Below are positions 1 to 9,924 of a DNA stretch of 64,000 nucleotides, piece after piece. This stretch comes from Sternotherus odoratus. Its lineage: Eukaryota > Chordata > Testudines > Kinosternidae. The notes beneath the pieces are model-generated. The model was not told the origin of the DNA, made no database searches, and saw only the letters and a program-made list of their open reading frames with translations. The stretch is from assembly GCA_032164245.1 (NCBI GenBank), contig JAVMKO010000147.1, positions 434,001 through 498,000 on the forward strand. Reading direction: 5' to 3'. The position numbers and the translations under genes are program-made. Each line of letters begins with the position of its first letter. Positions within the stretch are counted from its first letter, which is position 1.

Positions 1-630
1 CTTTAGTTAAAGGTTTCTTGGGGCAGGTCCCCACTGGGGCTTAAAGTCGACTTTATCAAGCTAAAGTTGATTTAAGCCTGTACCCGTCCTCACATGCATG
101 TCCTTAAAGCCGATTTAAAGGGACCTTAAAATCGACGTTGGTTCTCCTCCCTAACGAGAGGAGTAGCTGAAATCGACCTCGCTAGGTCCATTGTGGGCTA
201 GTGAGGAGGCATGTGACGTTAAGCCTCCGACCTACCGAGCAGCTCCGCGGACCCCCACCCCCCCACACCCGCCCGAGCAGCCCCGCGCCGGCTCCCTCCG
301 CCCGAGCAGCTCCGCAAACCCCCCCGCCCACCAGAGCAGCCCCGCACCGGACCCCCCCCCCCCCCCCGCCTGCCCGAGCAGCCCCGCGAACCTTAACTAA
401 AGTCAGCACTTGATAGTAAAACCTTTCCAGCCACATGAAAATATAAACTAGAGGTTTATATAAACGGGAGCCGAACCGCAGGAGGGGCGCGGGGACCCCC
501 CCTCCCCCCGCTGGAGGGGGCATCAGCAGGGATGCTGGGACCTCAGCATCCCTGCTGGGACCGCTGGAGGGGGCATCAGCAGGGATGCAGGAGGGGGCTC
601 AGCAGGGACCCGCCCTGGTCCCGCGTGAGC
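1..630. other. no gene recognised; repeat-like and proline-codon-rich DNA
   Basis: The first 200 bases contain several 'cgattta/taaatcg' style motifs and resemble a dispersed element, but I cannot set its ends. From 240 to 390 the sequence is C-rich with a run of about 17 C near 352, and open frames there are compositional. At 515-600 a short unit containing 'catcagcagggatgc' is repeated directly and inverted. I see no splice-supported exon in this stretch. Confidence 0.4.
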
Positions 631-901
631 CATGAACTTTGGCCGGGGCCGCTCGGGGGTGCTGAGCGTGGGGGGCACCCGCTGCTCCTTCTCCCGCTCG
701 GTGCTGAAGGACGGCGCTGGACTCGGGATGGGGAAGTGAATGAATCGCCTCTCCATAGACTTCAACATCCACCGAGGATCGGACCGTTTTGTTTTCACTG
801 ACCAAAGATTATAAATAACGCGAAACCCGAGATGAAAACCTCTCCTCGCCCGACAGGGGGGCAGGCAAGGAAATTCTCATTCGTTTTTTTCTTATCGCCA
901 G

Positions 902-1015
902 CCTAGTGAAGCGCAGGAGAAGATTTTGTCCCTGGTCTCTGACATGGTTCATGACAAATCCTGCAGGGATGTGCGAAACCTTGTGAGGGCTTTTGAAGAA
1001 AACGGAGGCAACTGA
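902..1015 (+). pseudogene. orphan exon-like frame, 37 codons then stop
   Basis: A strong acceptor (a run of T, then cttatcgccag) ends at 901 and is followed by 37 sense codons and a TGA at 1013-1015. The peptide is rich in charged and hydrophobic residues (it contains EKILSLVSDMVHDK and VRNLVRAFEENGGN) and reads like a helical protein tail. I do not recognise the family. No upstream exon that joins in phase was found, so it may be the last exon of a gene to the left or an isolated relic. Confidence 0.3.
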
Positions 1016-1083
1016 CTAGATCACTTCAATCTTCACGCGGATGGTCTCGAGATATTGTCGTGGGCCGACAGCACCGATAAGTG

Positions 1084-1233
1084 ATGAGGAAGATGAGGAA
1101 AGAACTAAACAAACGTGTCCCCGATTCTCTCCCAGAAGATGTGCGATCAAGAGTCTTTCGGACTCAGAGTCCACAGGCACAGGATCTCAAACCCATTGCT
1201 GCCGAGGCAGCTGGACTGGGGCTGAAGGCGTAA
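1084..1233 (+). other. unrecognised 49-codon ATG frame
   Basis: An ATG at 1084 opens 49 codons and ends at TAA 1231-1233. The central peptide (LNKRVPDSLPEDVRSRVF) is not low-complexity and looks more like protein than the surrounding frames. It lies 70 bases after the exon-like frame at 902-1015, so both could come from one decayed gene. There is no family assignment; another frame over the same bases is also open, which lowers confidence. Confidence 0.2.
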
Positions 1234-1395
1234 AAAGCCTCACTCTGAAGACCGCAGCTGCTATTTCTTAGGACAAACGTGTCCGGCACAACCTAAAGAA
1301 GGAATGAAGGGGCCAGATTGATTTAAAAAAACCCTGAAGAATATTTCGTCTTTCCAAGAGAAAAGTCTGTTTGCAGAAGGGGGGTAGAGTATCAA

Positions 1396-1478
1396 TAGTA
1401 TAAATTTATACTATCTATATAAATAGTACACCCCCAACGCTGGTCCTTCTGCTTTGCAGCCCCCCACAACCTTCCATG
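1396..1478. repeat. 18-bp palindrome plus 47-bp module shared with 49.8 kb
   Basis: Positions 1396-1413 form a perfect palindrome centred on aaattt. The following module at 1432-1478 (it contains ggtccttctgctttgcagcc) recurs almost unchanged at 49822-49868, so it is dispersed. In both places it directly follows simple AT- or TG-rich sequence, which suggests the 3' part of a repeat element. Confidence 0.45.
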
Positions 1479-1764
1479 GGAGCAGTGATGGAGCCCCCCC
1501 TTTCTGGCCTTGCTGCTGGTGGCGGCCAGCTCTGAGCCCCATCACACCCACGTCATGCCAGGGCACTGACCTGTGGCTCCAGGGAGCTACTCTTGTGACC
1601 CCTGCCCCCCCCCCAGTATGAGCACCGGCCCTTTAACTGCACGTCCTGCGGGTTTCACACGACTGTGTTTCTCCCCACAGCTCGCTGGGCGTCAGAGTGA
1701 CGGGCGGGGGCCTCACACCGTCCCACTGCACACCCCTGCACATTGGCACCGGGCATTCAGTCTA

Positions 1765-1940
1765 CATCTCACCATCCAGACCCCCCCACCGAGATCGGGG
1801 CCCCGTCTCGCCGGGCACTGCCCAGACCCCACCCCCCAAACCGAGATCGGGACCCTGTCTCGCCAGGCACTGCCCAGATCCCCCCCCCCCCAAATGGAGA
1901 TCGGGACCCGTCACACCAGGCACTGCTCAGACCACAGTTG
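1765..1940. repeat. tandem repeat, about 58-bp unit, 3 copies
   Basis: Three imperfect copies of a unit containing 'gagatcgggaccc' and 'caggcactgcccagacc' lie head to tail. The 200-codon open frames over this region are a product of the repeat and not a gene. Confidence 0.6.
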
Positions 1941-2204
1941 GGGGGTGTTGGGGGATGGGTGAATTGGGAGGGACAGACGATGTGGGGGAATGGATGGAGG
2001 GGGTGTAGCTGGTGGGTCTGTGGTTTCCCCATGGGGGGCGTGCTGGGGAGGCCCCCCTCACTCTGGTCCCCACTACTGCCCAGGTGGGAAGTGGGGGGCA
2101 ATGGACCCAACAGTGCCCGTGTGCAGGGGGAGTGGAGGGTGTTTATGGTGTTAATGGCTGATCCATTCAACACAGTCCTTGAGTTCCTGTTCTCAGCCCC
2201 ATAT

Positions 2205-2392
2205 ATTCAGTCAGCCCCCCAGCTCTGCCAGTGCCCCTCACTCCCACCCCCCAGCCCCCTGCCAGTCCAGCCCTGCCCCCCAGCTCTGCTGATGCCCCTC
2301 ACTCCCACCCCCCAGCCCCCTGCCAGCCCCACCCCCCCAGCTCTGCTGGTGCCCCCCACTCCTGACCCACAGCTCTGCTGATGCCCAGCCTA
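2205..2392. repeat. tandem repeat around 'cagctctgctgatgcccc'
   Basis: Three to four degenerate copies of a roughly 60-bp C-rich unit ('cagctctgct', 'cactcccacccccagccc'). No coding signal. The stretch 2393-2590 that follows is unique-looking and holds nothing I recognise. Confidence 0.55.
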
Positions 2393-2637
2393 ACTGACGG
2401 CCCCCTGGGGAGAGCTGTTAGGGGAGAGCACTCCCTGCCGAATCAGCCCTTCTTATGGGATCACCCCCAAACTCCTTCCCATGTGAGTTCTGCCCCCCCA
2501 GCCAACAGGGGAGGGGGGAGCAGACTGGAACAGACCCCAATTCTGGTTAGGAAAGCTGGCTTTATTCCGGGGGCAGGGCGGGCTCCCGCGTCAGTGGGGC
2601 AGATGCACTGCCCGCTGCAGTACCTCCTGCTGCCACT

Positions 2638-4991
2638 GGTTGCCAGATGGTATCCAAAAGGAGGACATGTCCTCCTTTTCCATGTTTTGTCCTCCCGTCC
2701 TCCCTTACCTACTGTAAGTCCTCCTTTTTGCTAAACATCGGGAGGGACTGGCGGGAGGCGAAAAAGGGGGCAGGGCGGCTGAGCGGTGAGTCACCGCTCA
2801 CGCCTCCACGCAGAGACGCAGACCACGCACCAGTCCGGTGCGGTGCGTCGGTGCGTGGTCACGCAGCCTGTGCAGTGCGGTGTTTGTTATTGCAATTAGA
2901 TATTTGTTTGAAACAATTGGTTATTATATTAGATATTGCGCTCACGCGACGAGAATCTTAGTGATTAATTACTAAATATTTGAGTATATTTAACGTAGTC
3001 ATTATGAGTAAGCGGAAGTGTAAATTTACGGAAGTATTAAGAGCCAAATACCCGTGTTTTACTAGCGGGCGAGACGACTTTGACGCCAAATGTTCTATTT
3101 GCGACTGCCATGTGGATGTGGGCAACAAGGGCACTATTGCTTTAGAAAGACACGTAGCTACGGAAAAGCATAAGAAGATGATACGAGCAGCAGGTTCTTC
3201 TTCTAAGGTAACCAACTTTTTTCAACCTTCTACTTCATTGACTCTCAAAAATGCCCATGCTGCAGAAGGAACACTAGCCTTCCATACGGTAAAGCATCAT
3301 CAGTCATACAATTCTATGGAATGTACAGCGAGCTTAACAAGAAAAATGTTTGCTGATTCCGAAACAGCAAAAAATCTTAAATGCGGAAAAACTAAGACGG
3401 AAGCTATAGTAAATCAAGTTGTTGCTCCACATACGATTACGACAATCATCGAAACTTTGAGGAACATCTCTTGTCTTTCTATTGCCACAGACGCCAGCAA
3501 CCATGGTGCAGATAAACTGTTTCCTATATTGATTCAATATTTTAACTGGACTGGAAATGGAATCGAAACGAAAATTCTTGATTTACAAACTTTACCCAAC
3601 GAAACTTCGCTTTCGATTGCGAATCTTATATACGAAACACTCAATACACACCAATTAACCCCTAAGTGTGTTGCATTTATTGGAGATAACGCGAATGTAA
3701 ATTTTGGGGGTGTGAACCGAAACCCAGGTGAAAACGTATTTACGCGCCTAAAAGAAAGTTTAGAGAAAGAAAACCTTATAGGAGTCGGCTGCCCTGCACA
3801 TATTATGCATAACAGCCTTCGCAATGGTGTCGATTTGATGAAACTGGATATTGAGTCAATAATATTGAAAATATTTAATTATTTTTCTGTGTACACAGTG
3901 AGAACAGAGGCAGTAAAAGAGTTTTGCAATTACGTCGAAATCAATTATCAGCCTTTGCTAAGGCACAGTAAAACAAGGTGGCTTAGCCTGTTTCCATGCG
4001 TAGAAAGAATTTTGAAGCTCTATCCAGCATTAAAAGAATATTTCTTAAGCCAAAGAACAACACCATACCTAATAAAAACATTTTTCGAAAACACAACTTC
4101 AGAAGCATATTTATGGTTCACGCATTCTCTTATGTCTATTTACCAAGCAAATTTGGCAAAAGTCGAAGAGGAACATAATTCCGTTCTGGAAATTTCAAAG
4201 ATACTTCAATCCGTACTTCATATGCTTCGTAATCGAAGAAACAACAATTTTTTGCCACTAAGCGTAAGAGAACAGCTTCGTGATAATGACGAAGCCGAGT
4301 CCATTTCCAACGAATTTTTCAGTGTTTACAAGGCTTGTGAAGATTACTTGATGGAATGGATGATACCCTTGGAAGATTTCAAATGTTTTGAGTGGATGAC
4401 ATTGCTGAAAGAGAACGAAAACCTAAAATATGATGATTTAGTTTCATGCATTGAGTTCTTGAGCATCAGAGGTGTAGAGATTGACGATGTTAAGCTACAC
4501 GATCAATTTTGTAACTTGATTTCATTTCTTAAATCAAAATCAGATGAAGATGAAGCATATTATGATTTGAAGTTGCACGAGCAGTGGACAATCTACTTCA
4601 AAAGTGTTAAAAACATTGAATGTTTCTCAGAACTGCTCAAGATCTGCGAGTTTTATTTTTGTATAAGCGCACATAACGCAAATGTGGAAAGAGTTTTTTC
4701 ACTGATTAATATTCAGTGGAGCAAAGAGAGGAATAGACTAAGTGTGCAGTCAGTTAAATCTTTAATTCTTACTCAATACAACTTCAAAAACATGACATGT
4801 GAAGATTTTTATAATTATTTGTTAAAAAACCAAGAACTTCTTTCCAAAATTGGCAGCTCAGCTAAATATGATTAAAATAAAGTAAAATAATATAAAAAAT
4901 TCGTTTAATTTCTGAATGTCCTCCTTTTTTACAGAAAATCCTCCTTTTTAGACCCATCTGCCCTCCTTTATCAAATTATCATCTGGCAACC
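2638..4991 (+). mobile_element. autonomous hAT DNA transposon with intact transposase
   Basis: The two ends carry a perfect 12-bp terminal inverted repeat, ggttgccagatg at 2638-2649 and its reverse complement at 4980-4991. Just inside both ends are several copies of a tcctcctttt motif, including a perfect 24-bp palindrome at 2656-2679; these are likely transposase-binding repeats. Between them is one uninterrupted transposase gene. The body is AT-rich against very GC-rich flanks. The element sits inside a 72-bp minisatellite, whose units are visible on both sides. I could not find a convincing 8-bp target duplication; the best pairing of flanks matches 6 of 8 if the ends are shifted by a few bases. 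Confidence 0.88.
3004..4875 (+). CDS. hAT-family transposase, 623 codons, uninterrupted
   Basis: The first ATG is at 3004; a frame extension upstream to 2980 begins with TTG and is ignored. Near the N-terminus is a BED/C2H2-like zinc finger with C30, C33, H50 and H56. The catalytic core shows D163 in LSIATDASNHG and D228 in VAFIGDNANV, followed by the hAT-typical C-P-A-H motif (C263, H266) and an R-W pair at 325-326. The C-terminal hAT dimerisation region (about 535-595) contains NANVERVFS, whose E562 probably supplies the third acidic residue. The protein ends with a lysine-rich tail and TAA. There is no stop or frameshift over 624 codons, which is rare for an old vertebrate hAT and suggests recent activity or recent arrival. 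The intron-free gene fills most of the element. Precise subfamily not determined. Confidence 0.9.
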   Translation: MSKRKCKFTEVLRAKYPCFTSGRDDFDAKCSICDCHVDVGNKGTIALERHVATEKHKKMIRAAGSSSKVTNFFQPSTSLTLKNAHAAEGTLAFHTVKHHQSYNSMECTASLTRKMFADSETAKNLKCGKTKTEAIVNQVVAPHTITTIIETLRNISCLSIATDASNHGADKLFPILIQYFNWTGNGIETKILDLQTLPNETSLSIANLIYETLNTHQLTPKCVAFIGDNANVNFGGVNRNPGENVFTRLKESLEKENLIGVGCPAHIMHNSLRNGVDLMKLDIESIILKIFNYFSVYTVRTEAVKEFCNYVEINYQPLLRHSKTRWLSLFPCVERILKLYPALKEYFLSQRTTPYLIKTFFENTTSEAYLWFTHSLMSIYQANLAKVEEEHNSVLEISKILQSVLHMLRNRRNNNFLPLSVREQLRDNDEAESISNEFFSVYKACEDYLMEWMIPLEDFKCFEWMTLLKENENLKYDDLVSCIEFLSIRGVEIDDVKLHDQFCNLISFLKSKSDEDEAYYDLKLHEQWTIYFKSVKNIECFSELLKICEFYFCISAHNANVERVFSLINIQWSKERNRLSVQSVKSLILTQYNFKNMTCEDFYNYLLKNQELLSKIGSSAKYD

Positions 4992-5009
4992 CGCCGCTGC
5001 AGGGTCCCA

Positions 5010-5640
5010 TGGGACTGATAAACAGTGCAGTACCTCCTGCTGCCACCAGGGGGCAATGCAGGATGCTGTGGGGCTGACACCAGGTGCAGTACCTCCTCCT
5101 GCTCCTCATGGTGTCCTGGGTGGGGGGCAGCAGGTTGCTATGGGGCTGACACAGGATGCAGTACCGCCTGTTGCCCCTGGGGGTCTCCTGGGGGGCACTG
5201 TAGGTTGCTATGGGACTGACACAGGCTGCAGTACCGCCTGTTACCCATGGGGGTCTCCTGGGGGGGCACTATAGGTTGCTATGGGGCTGACACAGGCTGC
5301 AGTACCGCCTGTTGCCCATGGGGGTGTCCTGCAGGGGGCACTGTAGGTTGCTATGGGACAGACACAGGCTGCAGTACTGCCTGTTGCTCATGGGGGTATC
5401 CTGCGGGGGGCACTGTAGGTTGCTATGGGACTGACACAGGGTGCAGTACCGCCTGTTGCCCATGGGGGTGTCCTGCGGGGGGCACTGTAGGTTGCTATGG
5501 GACAGACACAGGCTGCAGTACTGCCTGTTGCCCATGAGGGCATCCTGGGGGGGCACTGTAGGTTGCTATGGGACTAACACAGGGTGCAGTACCACCTGTG
5601 TGCTGGTACAGGCCACTGTAGGCTCCTATGGGGCTAATTC
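5010..5640. repeat. 72-bp minisatellite, about 8-9 copies
   Basis: The unit contains 'gcagtaccgcctgttgccc', 'catgggggtgtcctg' and 'cactgtaggttgctatggg' and is 72 bases long. Because 72 is a multiple of three, open frames run through it on both strands. A partial unit at 2595-2637 lies left of the hAT transposon, so the transposon split the array. Confidence 0.85.
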
Positions 5641-5812
5641 AGCCCTGCCCCCTAGAGGCAGAGCACCGGGTCCTGACAGCCCCATGCGGCCCCCGTCCAG
5701 CACCAGGCCTGTGGGGCGCGGCGGGCGTGGCGAGCTCCTCTTGCAGCGTATCCGCCCCCGGCTCAGAGCCCGTGGGGCCGGGGGCACAGACCTCCCGGGG
5801 GGGGGGGCCGGC

Positions 5813-8723
5813 TCACGGTGGCTTCCTCTTGAACCTGAAGACGGAGACGAAGAGCAGGATCTCAAAGGTTGCGGGCAGGGCGCTGGGGGCACAAGGGTGG
5901 TGGGGTCAATGCCAGGACGTTCCCCTCGGGCCCCCCCACCCATGCCCCTCGGGGAGCCATCTACCTGCAGGCGGCCAGGATGTACCAGTAGGCGTCGCTC
6001 TCCCAGCGCGCCGAGGTGAAGAAGGAGAGGCAGACGGAGGCGCTGCAGTGAGCGGCCAGTGCTGGGAAATAACCCGGCGTGGAGAGAACCCTGTAGGGGG
6101 CGCTGGCCCCACCCGGCCCCAGGGCAGGGACTGGCCGGCTCAGGAGGGTGGGGAAGGGGGCAGGGGCCTGTCCCCTCTAGGGGGCGCCACTGACCTGCAG
6201 AAGGCAAAGATCCCCCAATAGAGGCTGCTGCCCCACTGGTCGAAGAGGAAGAAGAGCAGGGTCACGGCGGCGTGAGCCCCGATGGCTGGGGGGGAGCAGA
6301 GTCAGGGATCAACAACTGGGACCGATGGGGGGGCTGATGCAGCTGGGGCGGGGCAGGGGGCTGCCCCCCATCCTTTCTCCCCTGTACCCCTCCAGGCCCT
6401 GGTCTCTCCGCTGGGGATGGCAACGGTGCTAACCAGGGTGATGGTCTGGGGTCAGCTGAGCGGACCCCGTCCCTCCCATTCCCCGCCCCCCTTAGCCAGC
6501 CAGTCCCACCCTGGGGCCAGGTGGGAGTCGGCGCCCCCTAGAGGGGACAGGCTGCCGCCCCATTCCCCGCCCCCCTGAGCCAGTGCAGAACAGAGGTGGG
6601 GCCCCCTGGGGACAAGTCATTGTGTTGTGTGGGGGGTCAGGCAGGTCCAGGTGATGCTGTAACACCATACGGGGGGGGGGGTGTTCAGCGTTCATCCCCC
6701 AACAGGCGGAAGGATACACAGCAGAGTCTGGGGGTTGTTGAACATGGACACCCCGGAGAAGAAGCCGGCCAGCTCCACCGCGAACAAGCCCAGGGTCACC
6801 GACAGGGCCACCACCAGCCTGGGGCTGGCGCCCGGACAGGCGACACGGGGTCACGGGGGGCTGGGCACGACCCCCAGGTCCTGCCCGCCCTGGTCTCCCC
6901 ACAGACCCCACCCCCCACGATCTCAGCCCATTTCTCCTCCCTCCCAGCATCCTCCCCCCCATGCCCTGCTGGGCCCATCCTCCTCCCACCGGTCCCCCTG
7001 CCACCCCAGGTGCCCCCCGTCCCGCTGTAGACCCAGACCTGTCATCCCCCCCACCCCCCTCCGCTCGCCCTGGTGTCCCCCCAACCCCCGGCTGGCTCAC
7101 TCCAGGTCCGGGGCAGCCCGGCCCGGACGTTGTTGTCCTGCAAGATGGGGCAGCAAGATCAGGCCCGGGCGTGCCACTCAGCGGAGGGTGAGCTGGGGTA
7201 GAATCGGGGGGCAGGAGAAAAGATGCTATCCTGACTCCCAGCCTTCCCCTGCTCTAACCACTAGCCCCCACTCCCCTCCCAGAGCCGGGGAGAGAATCCA
7301 GGAGTCCTGGCTCCCAGACCCCTCTGCTCTAACCCAACAGCCCCCACTCCCCTCCGAGAGCTGGGGAGAGACTCCAGGAGTCCTGGCTCCCAGACCCCTC
7401 TGCTCTAACCCACCGGCCCTGACTCCCCTCCCAGAGCCGGGGAGAGAACCCAGGAGTCCTGATCCACATTGCTTCCACCCACCTCCCTGCAGCCACAACC
7501 TCCTTGATTGCTGCCGCCTGTGTTCAGTGGGGGCTCCCCATACCCCCTCCTCTCACCTCTGGAAAGTGACCACAGGTGGCAGGGGCACGGTGTGTGGGTG
7601 AGGTGGAAGCCCTGCTGCATGAGGGGTGCGTGTTGGAGGATGGTGTACACCGTGTTAGGTGGTGAGTGTGTTGGGAGACCTGTACGTGCGTGACAGGGGA
7701 TAGTGGCAGGCGGGTGTTGCCGGGGCAGCTGTGCACATTGTACAGGTGGTGCGTCACATGGATGGACGTTATATGGGTGGGCGTTGTTGGGGCAGGCGGC
7801 CATTGTCGGGATGGGTGTATGGTATGGGGATGTATTGCAGGCACGGGCGTTGTAAGGGCGGGTGTGATATGGCGGTGTGTGTTGTAGGCATGGTCGTCGT
7901 ACAGGTGTGAGTTGTCGGGGTGGGTCTGCATCACAGGCATCATGCGGTTGTACGTCATCAGGGTCAGTGCGTTGTACGGGTGTACATCATAGGTGCGGGT
8001 ATCAGAAAGGTGTGTGTCACCGGGACAGACATGTACAGCTGTACGTCTTATGAGTGTACATCCTTGGGGTGGGCGAGCAGGCACGCTGTAGGGGTGTACC
8101 TCACAGGTATGTGCTGTTAGGATGGGCGGGTGTTTCCAGGTCAAAGTGCTATATGGATGTGCATCGTCTCAGTGTACAGGCGGGTGTGCTATATAGGTGT
8201 ACCTTGTGGGTGTCATACGGGTGTGTTTTATGGTGGACGAGTGAGCATGCTGGATGGGTAGATGGGTGTGCTGTATAGGTGTACCTTGTGGGTGTCATAC
8301 GGGTGTGTGTTGTGGTGGACGAGTGAGCATGCTGGATGGGTAGATGGGTGTGCTGTATAGGTATACGTTGTGGGCATCACATGGGTGTGATGTCTGGGTG
8401 GATGGACAGGCATTCTGTCTGGGTGTAGACTGTGGGTGTCACATGGGTGTGCATTGTCAGGGTGGATAGGTGGCATGCCGTAGGCTGCAGATTGCGGGTG
8501 TCACACAGGGGGTGTGTCGTCGGGCAGGCATGCTGTAGGCTGCCGACTGTGGGTGTCACACAGTTAGACGTCGTCGGGGGTGTGGTGTGGTAAGGTGCCG
8601 ATTGTGAGTGTCACACAGGGTGGGCGTCGTCGGGGTCTCTTACCAGAAGATGGTGATGACGATGACGAGATGCGCCGTGAGGGTCAGGAAGCGGGCGGGC
8701 ACCAGCCCACTGACCAGCGGCAT
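5813..8723 (-). CDS. TMEM107: TMEM107, ciliary transition-zone tetraspan protein
   Basis: TMEM107 is a small four-pass membrane protein of the ciliary transition zone (MKS module). Five coding segments are recognisable on the minus strand. Exon 1 is 8723-8644 (begins MPLVSGLVPARFLTLTAHLV, first membrane helix). Exon 2 is 7137-7101 (DNNVRAGLPRTW). Exon 3 is 6818-6718 (VVALSVTLGLFAVELAGFF, second helix, then SGVSMFNNPQTLL). Next come two alternative copies of one exon, at 6285-6195 and 6061-5965. The last exon is 5882-5813 (ALPATFEILLFVSVFRFKRK, basic tail, TGA). Exon 3 to the end joins in phase. The joins 1-2 and 2-3 do not fit phase with the splice sites I see: exon 1 ends after two bases of a codon, while exon 2 reads best from phase 0. 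A small exon or an assembly error may be involved. Identity rests on strong resemblance to the known protein. Confidence 0.85.
5965..6061 (-). other. TMEM107: TMEM107 alternative exon B (97 nt)
   Basis: The exon is bounded by ttatttcccag and gtagat. It encodes LAAHCSASVCLSFFTSARWE followed by SDAYWYILAAC, the copy closer to mammalian TMEM107 (AHCSASV and LSFF are shared). Entry and exit phases equal those of exon A, so either copy joins in frame to exon 3 and the last exon, but using both in series would shift the frame. Confidence 0.75.
6195..6285 (-). other. TMEM107: TMEM107 alternative exon A (91 nt)
   Basis: The exon is bounded by cccccag at its start and gtcagt at its end. It encodes IGAHAAVTLLFFLFDQWG followed by SSLYWGIFAFC. 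It starts with two bases completing a codon and ends with two bases (AG), the same phases as exon B. Its 29 full codons are two fewer than exon B; the missing residues lie near the start of the membrane helix. Confidence 0.75.
7225..7475. repeat. dispersed tandem repeat 'ctctaaccactagccccc...'
   Basis: Three copies of a roughly 75-bp unit with 'agagccggggagagaaccc' and 'aggagtcctggctccc' lie in a TMEM107 intron. The same unit occurs at 45520-45690 (opposite strand) and as a longer array at 46385-46910. Confidence 0.75.
7560..8600. repeat. GT-rich degenerate minisatellite in TMEM107 intron 1
   Basis: About 1 kb of TMEM107 intron is made of degenerate units such as 'gggtgtcatacgggtgtg' and 'gagcatgctggatgggtag'. 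Copies between 8150 and 8560 are long and clear. Open frames here are repeat-derived. No other feature is seen. Confidence 0.6.
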
Positions 8724-9229
8724 CGCCAGGCGCCCCCCACGCAGGCAGGATCCTCTGGGTGGGGCCTAGCGGGGGGGAGGGGGAGCAAAGGCGTCAGGCT
8801 GGGGTGACCCAAGGCAGCACCGGGTCCCCCTGCATCCTCCCTGGGGAGTCTCCCCCATCACCCCCCATGGAGTCCCCATCTCCCGTCGTCCCCCCCACAT
8901 AACCCCCATGGAACCCCCCAGTCCCCATTGTCCCCCATAGCCCCCTGCATCACCGCCACCCCCATGGAACCCCCCCGCCTCCATCCGCCTGCCCCCCCAG
9001 TAGAATGCTGTAGGGTTCAGATTGTGGGTTTCACACAGGGTGGGCACCCCACATAGCGACTCCCCCATCCCCATGTCCCCCCTCCTAGTATCCCCCAACC
9101 CTGCGCCCCCCCATGGAGACTCCCCAATCACTACACCCTCCCCCCTTGTGCAATCCCCCATCCCTGTGGCCCCCATACTCCCCCCTCCCCAAAACCCCCC
9201 TCGTGGAACCCCTCTGCTCCCCCCACAGA

Positions 9230-9905
9230 CTCCCCCTCCCCCCGTGGAACTCCTCTGCCCCCATCCCCTCTCCCCCCTCAGTGGAACCCCCGCCCCCCCA
9301 CAAAGACTCCCCCGCCCCCCTCAGTGGAATCCCCCACCCCCACAGAGACTCCCCCTCCCCCCTCAGTGGAACCCCCCCGCCCCCCCACAGAGACTCCCCC
9401 TCCCCCCTCAGTGGAACCCCCGCCCCCCCACAGAGACTCCCCCTCCCCCCTCAGTGGAACCCCTGCCCCCCCACAGAGACTCCCCCTCCCCCTCTCAGTG
9501 GAACCCCCGCCCCCCCACAGAGACTCCCCCTCCCCCCTCAGTGGAACCCCCGCCACCCCACAGAGACTCTCCCTCCCCCTGTGGAACTCCTCCGCCCCCT
9601 CCCCCCTCAGTGGAACCCCCCGCCCCCCCACAGAGACTCCCCCTCCCCCTCTCAGTGGAACCCCCGCCCCCCCACAGAGACTCCCCCTCCCCCCTCAGTG
9701 GAACCCCCGCCCCCCCACAGAGACTCCCCCTCCCCCTCTCAGTGGAACCCCCGCCCCCCCACAGAGACTCCCCCTCCCCCCTCAGTGGAACCCCCGCCCC
9801 CCCACAGAGACTCTCCCTCCCCCCCTCAGTGGAACCCCGCGCCCCCCCCACAGAGACTCCCCCTCCCCCTGTGGAACTCCTCCGCCCCCATCCCCCCTCC
9901 TCCCT
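9230..9905. repeat. about 43-bp C-rich minisatellite
   Basis: Some fifteen copies of a unit reading 'cagtggaacccccgcccc' then 'cacagagactccccctcc' follow one another. The proline-rich (plus) and glycine-rich (minus) frames over 9022-10149 are products of this repeat. The preceding 8830-9230 looks like diverged units of similar composition. Confidence 0.85.
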
Positions 9906-9924
9906 CAGTGGAACTCCCGTGGAA

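Noticed and set aside
2980..3003. Extension of the hAT transposase start to 2980
   Set aside because: The codon at 2980 is TTG; the first ATG in frame is at 3004.
5247..5556. Cysteine-rich repeats (GCYGTDTGCSTACC) resembling a keratin-associated or metallothionein-like protein
   Set aside because: The 72-bp minisatellite is a multiple of three, so the apparent cysteine pattern is a repeat artefact; there is no conserved start or stop.
5600..5812. U8 snoRNA (SNORD118), which in mammals lies beside the 3' end of TMEM107
   Set aside because: I looked for its conserved boxes in this interval and could not recognise it; it may have diverged or moved.
8150..8560. Regular repeats that could be mistaken for a CRISPR array
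   Set aside because: Units are contiguous without unique spacers, and the sequence is a vertebrate intron.
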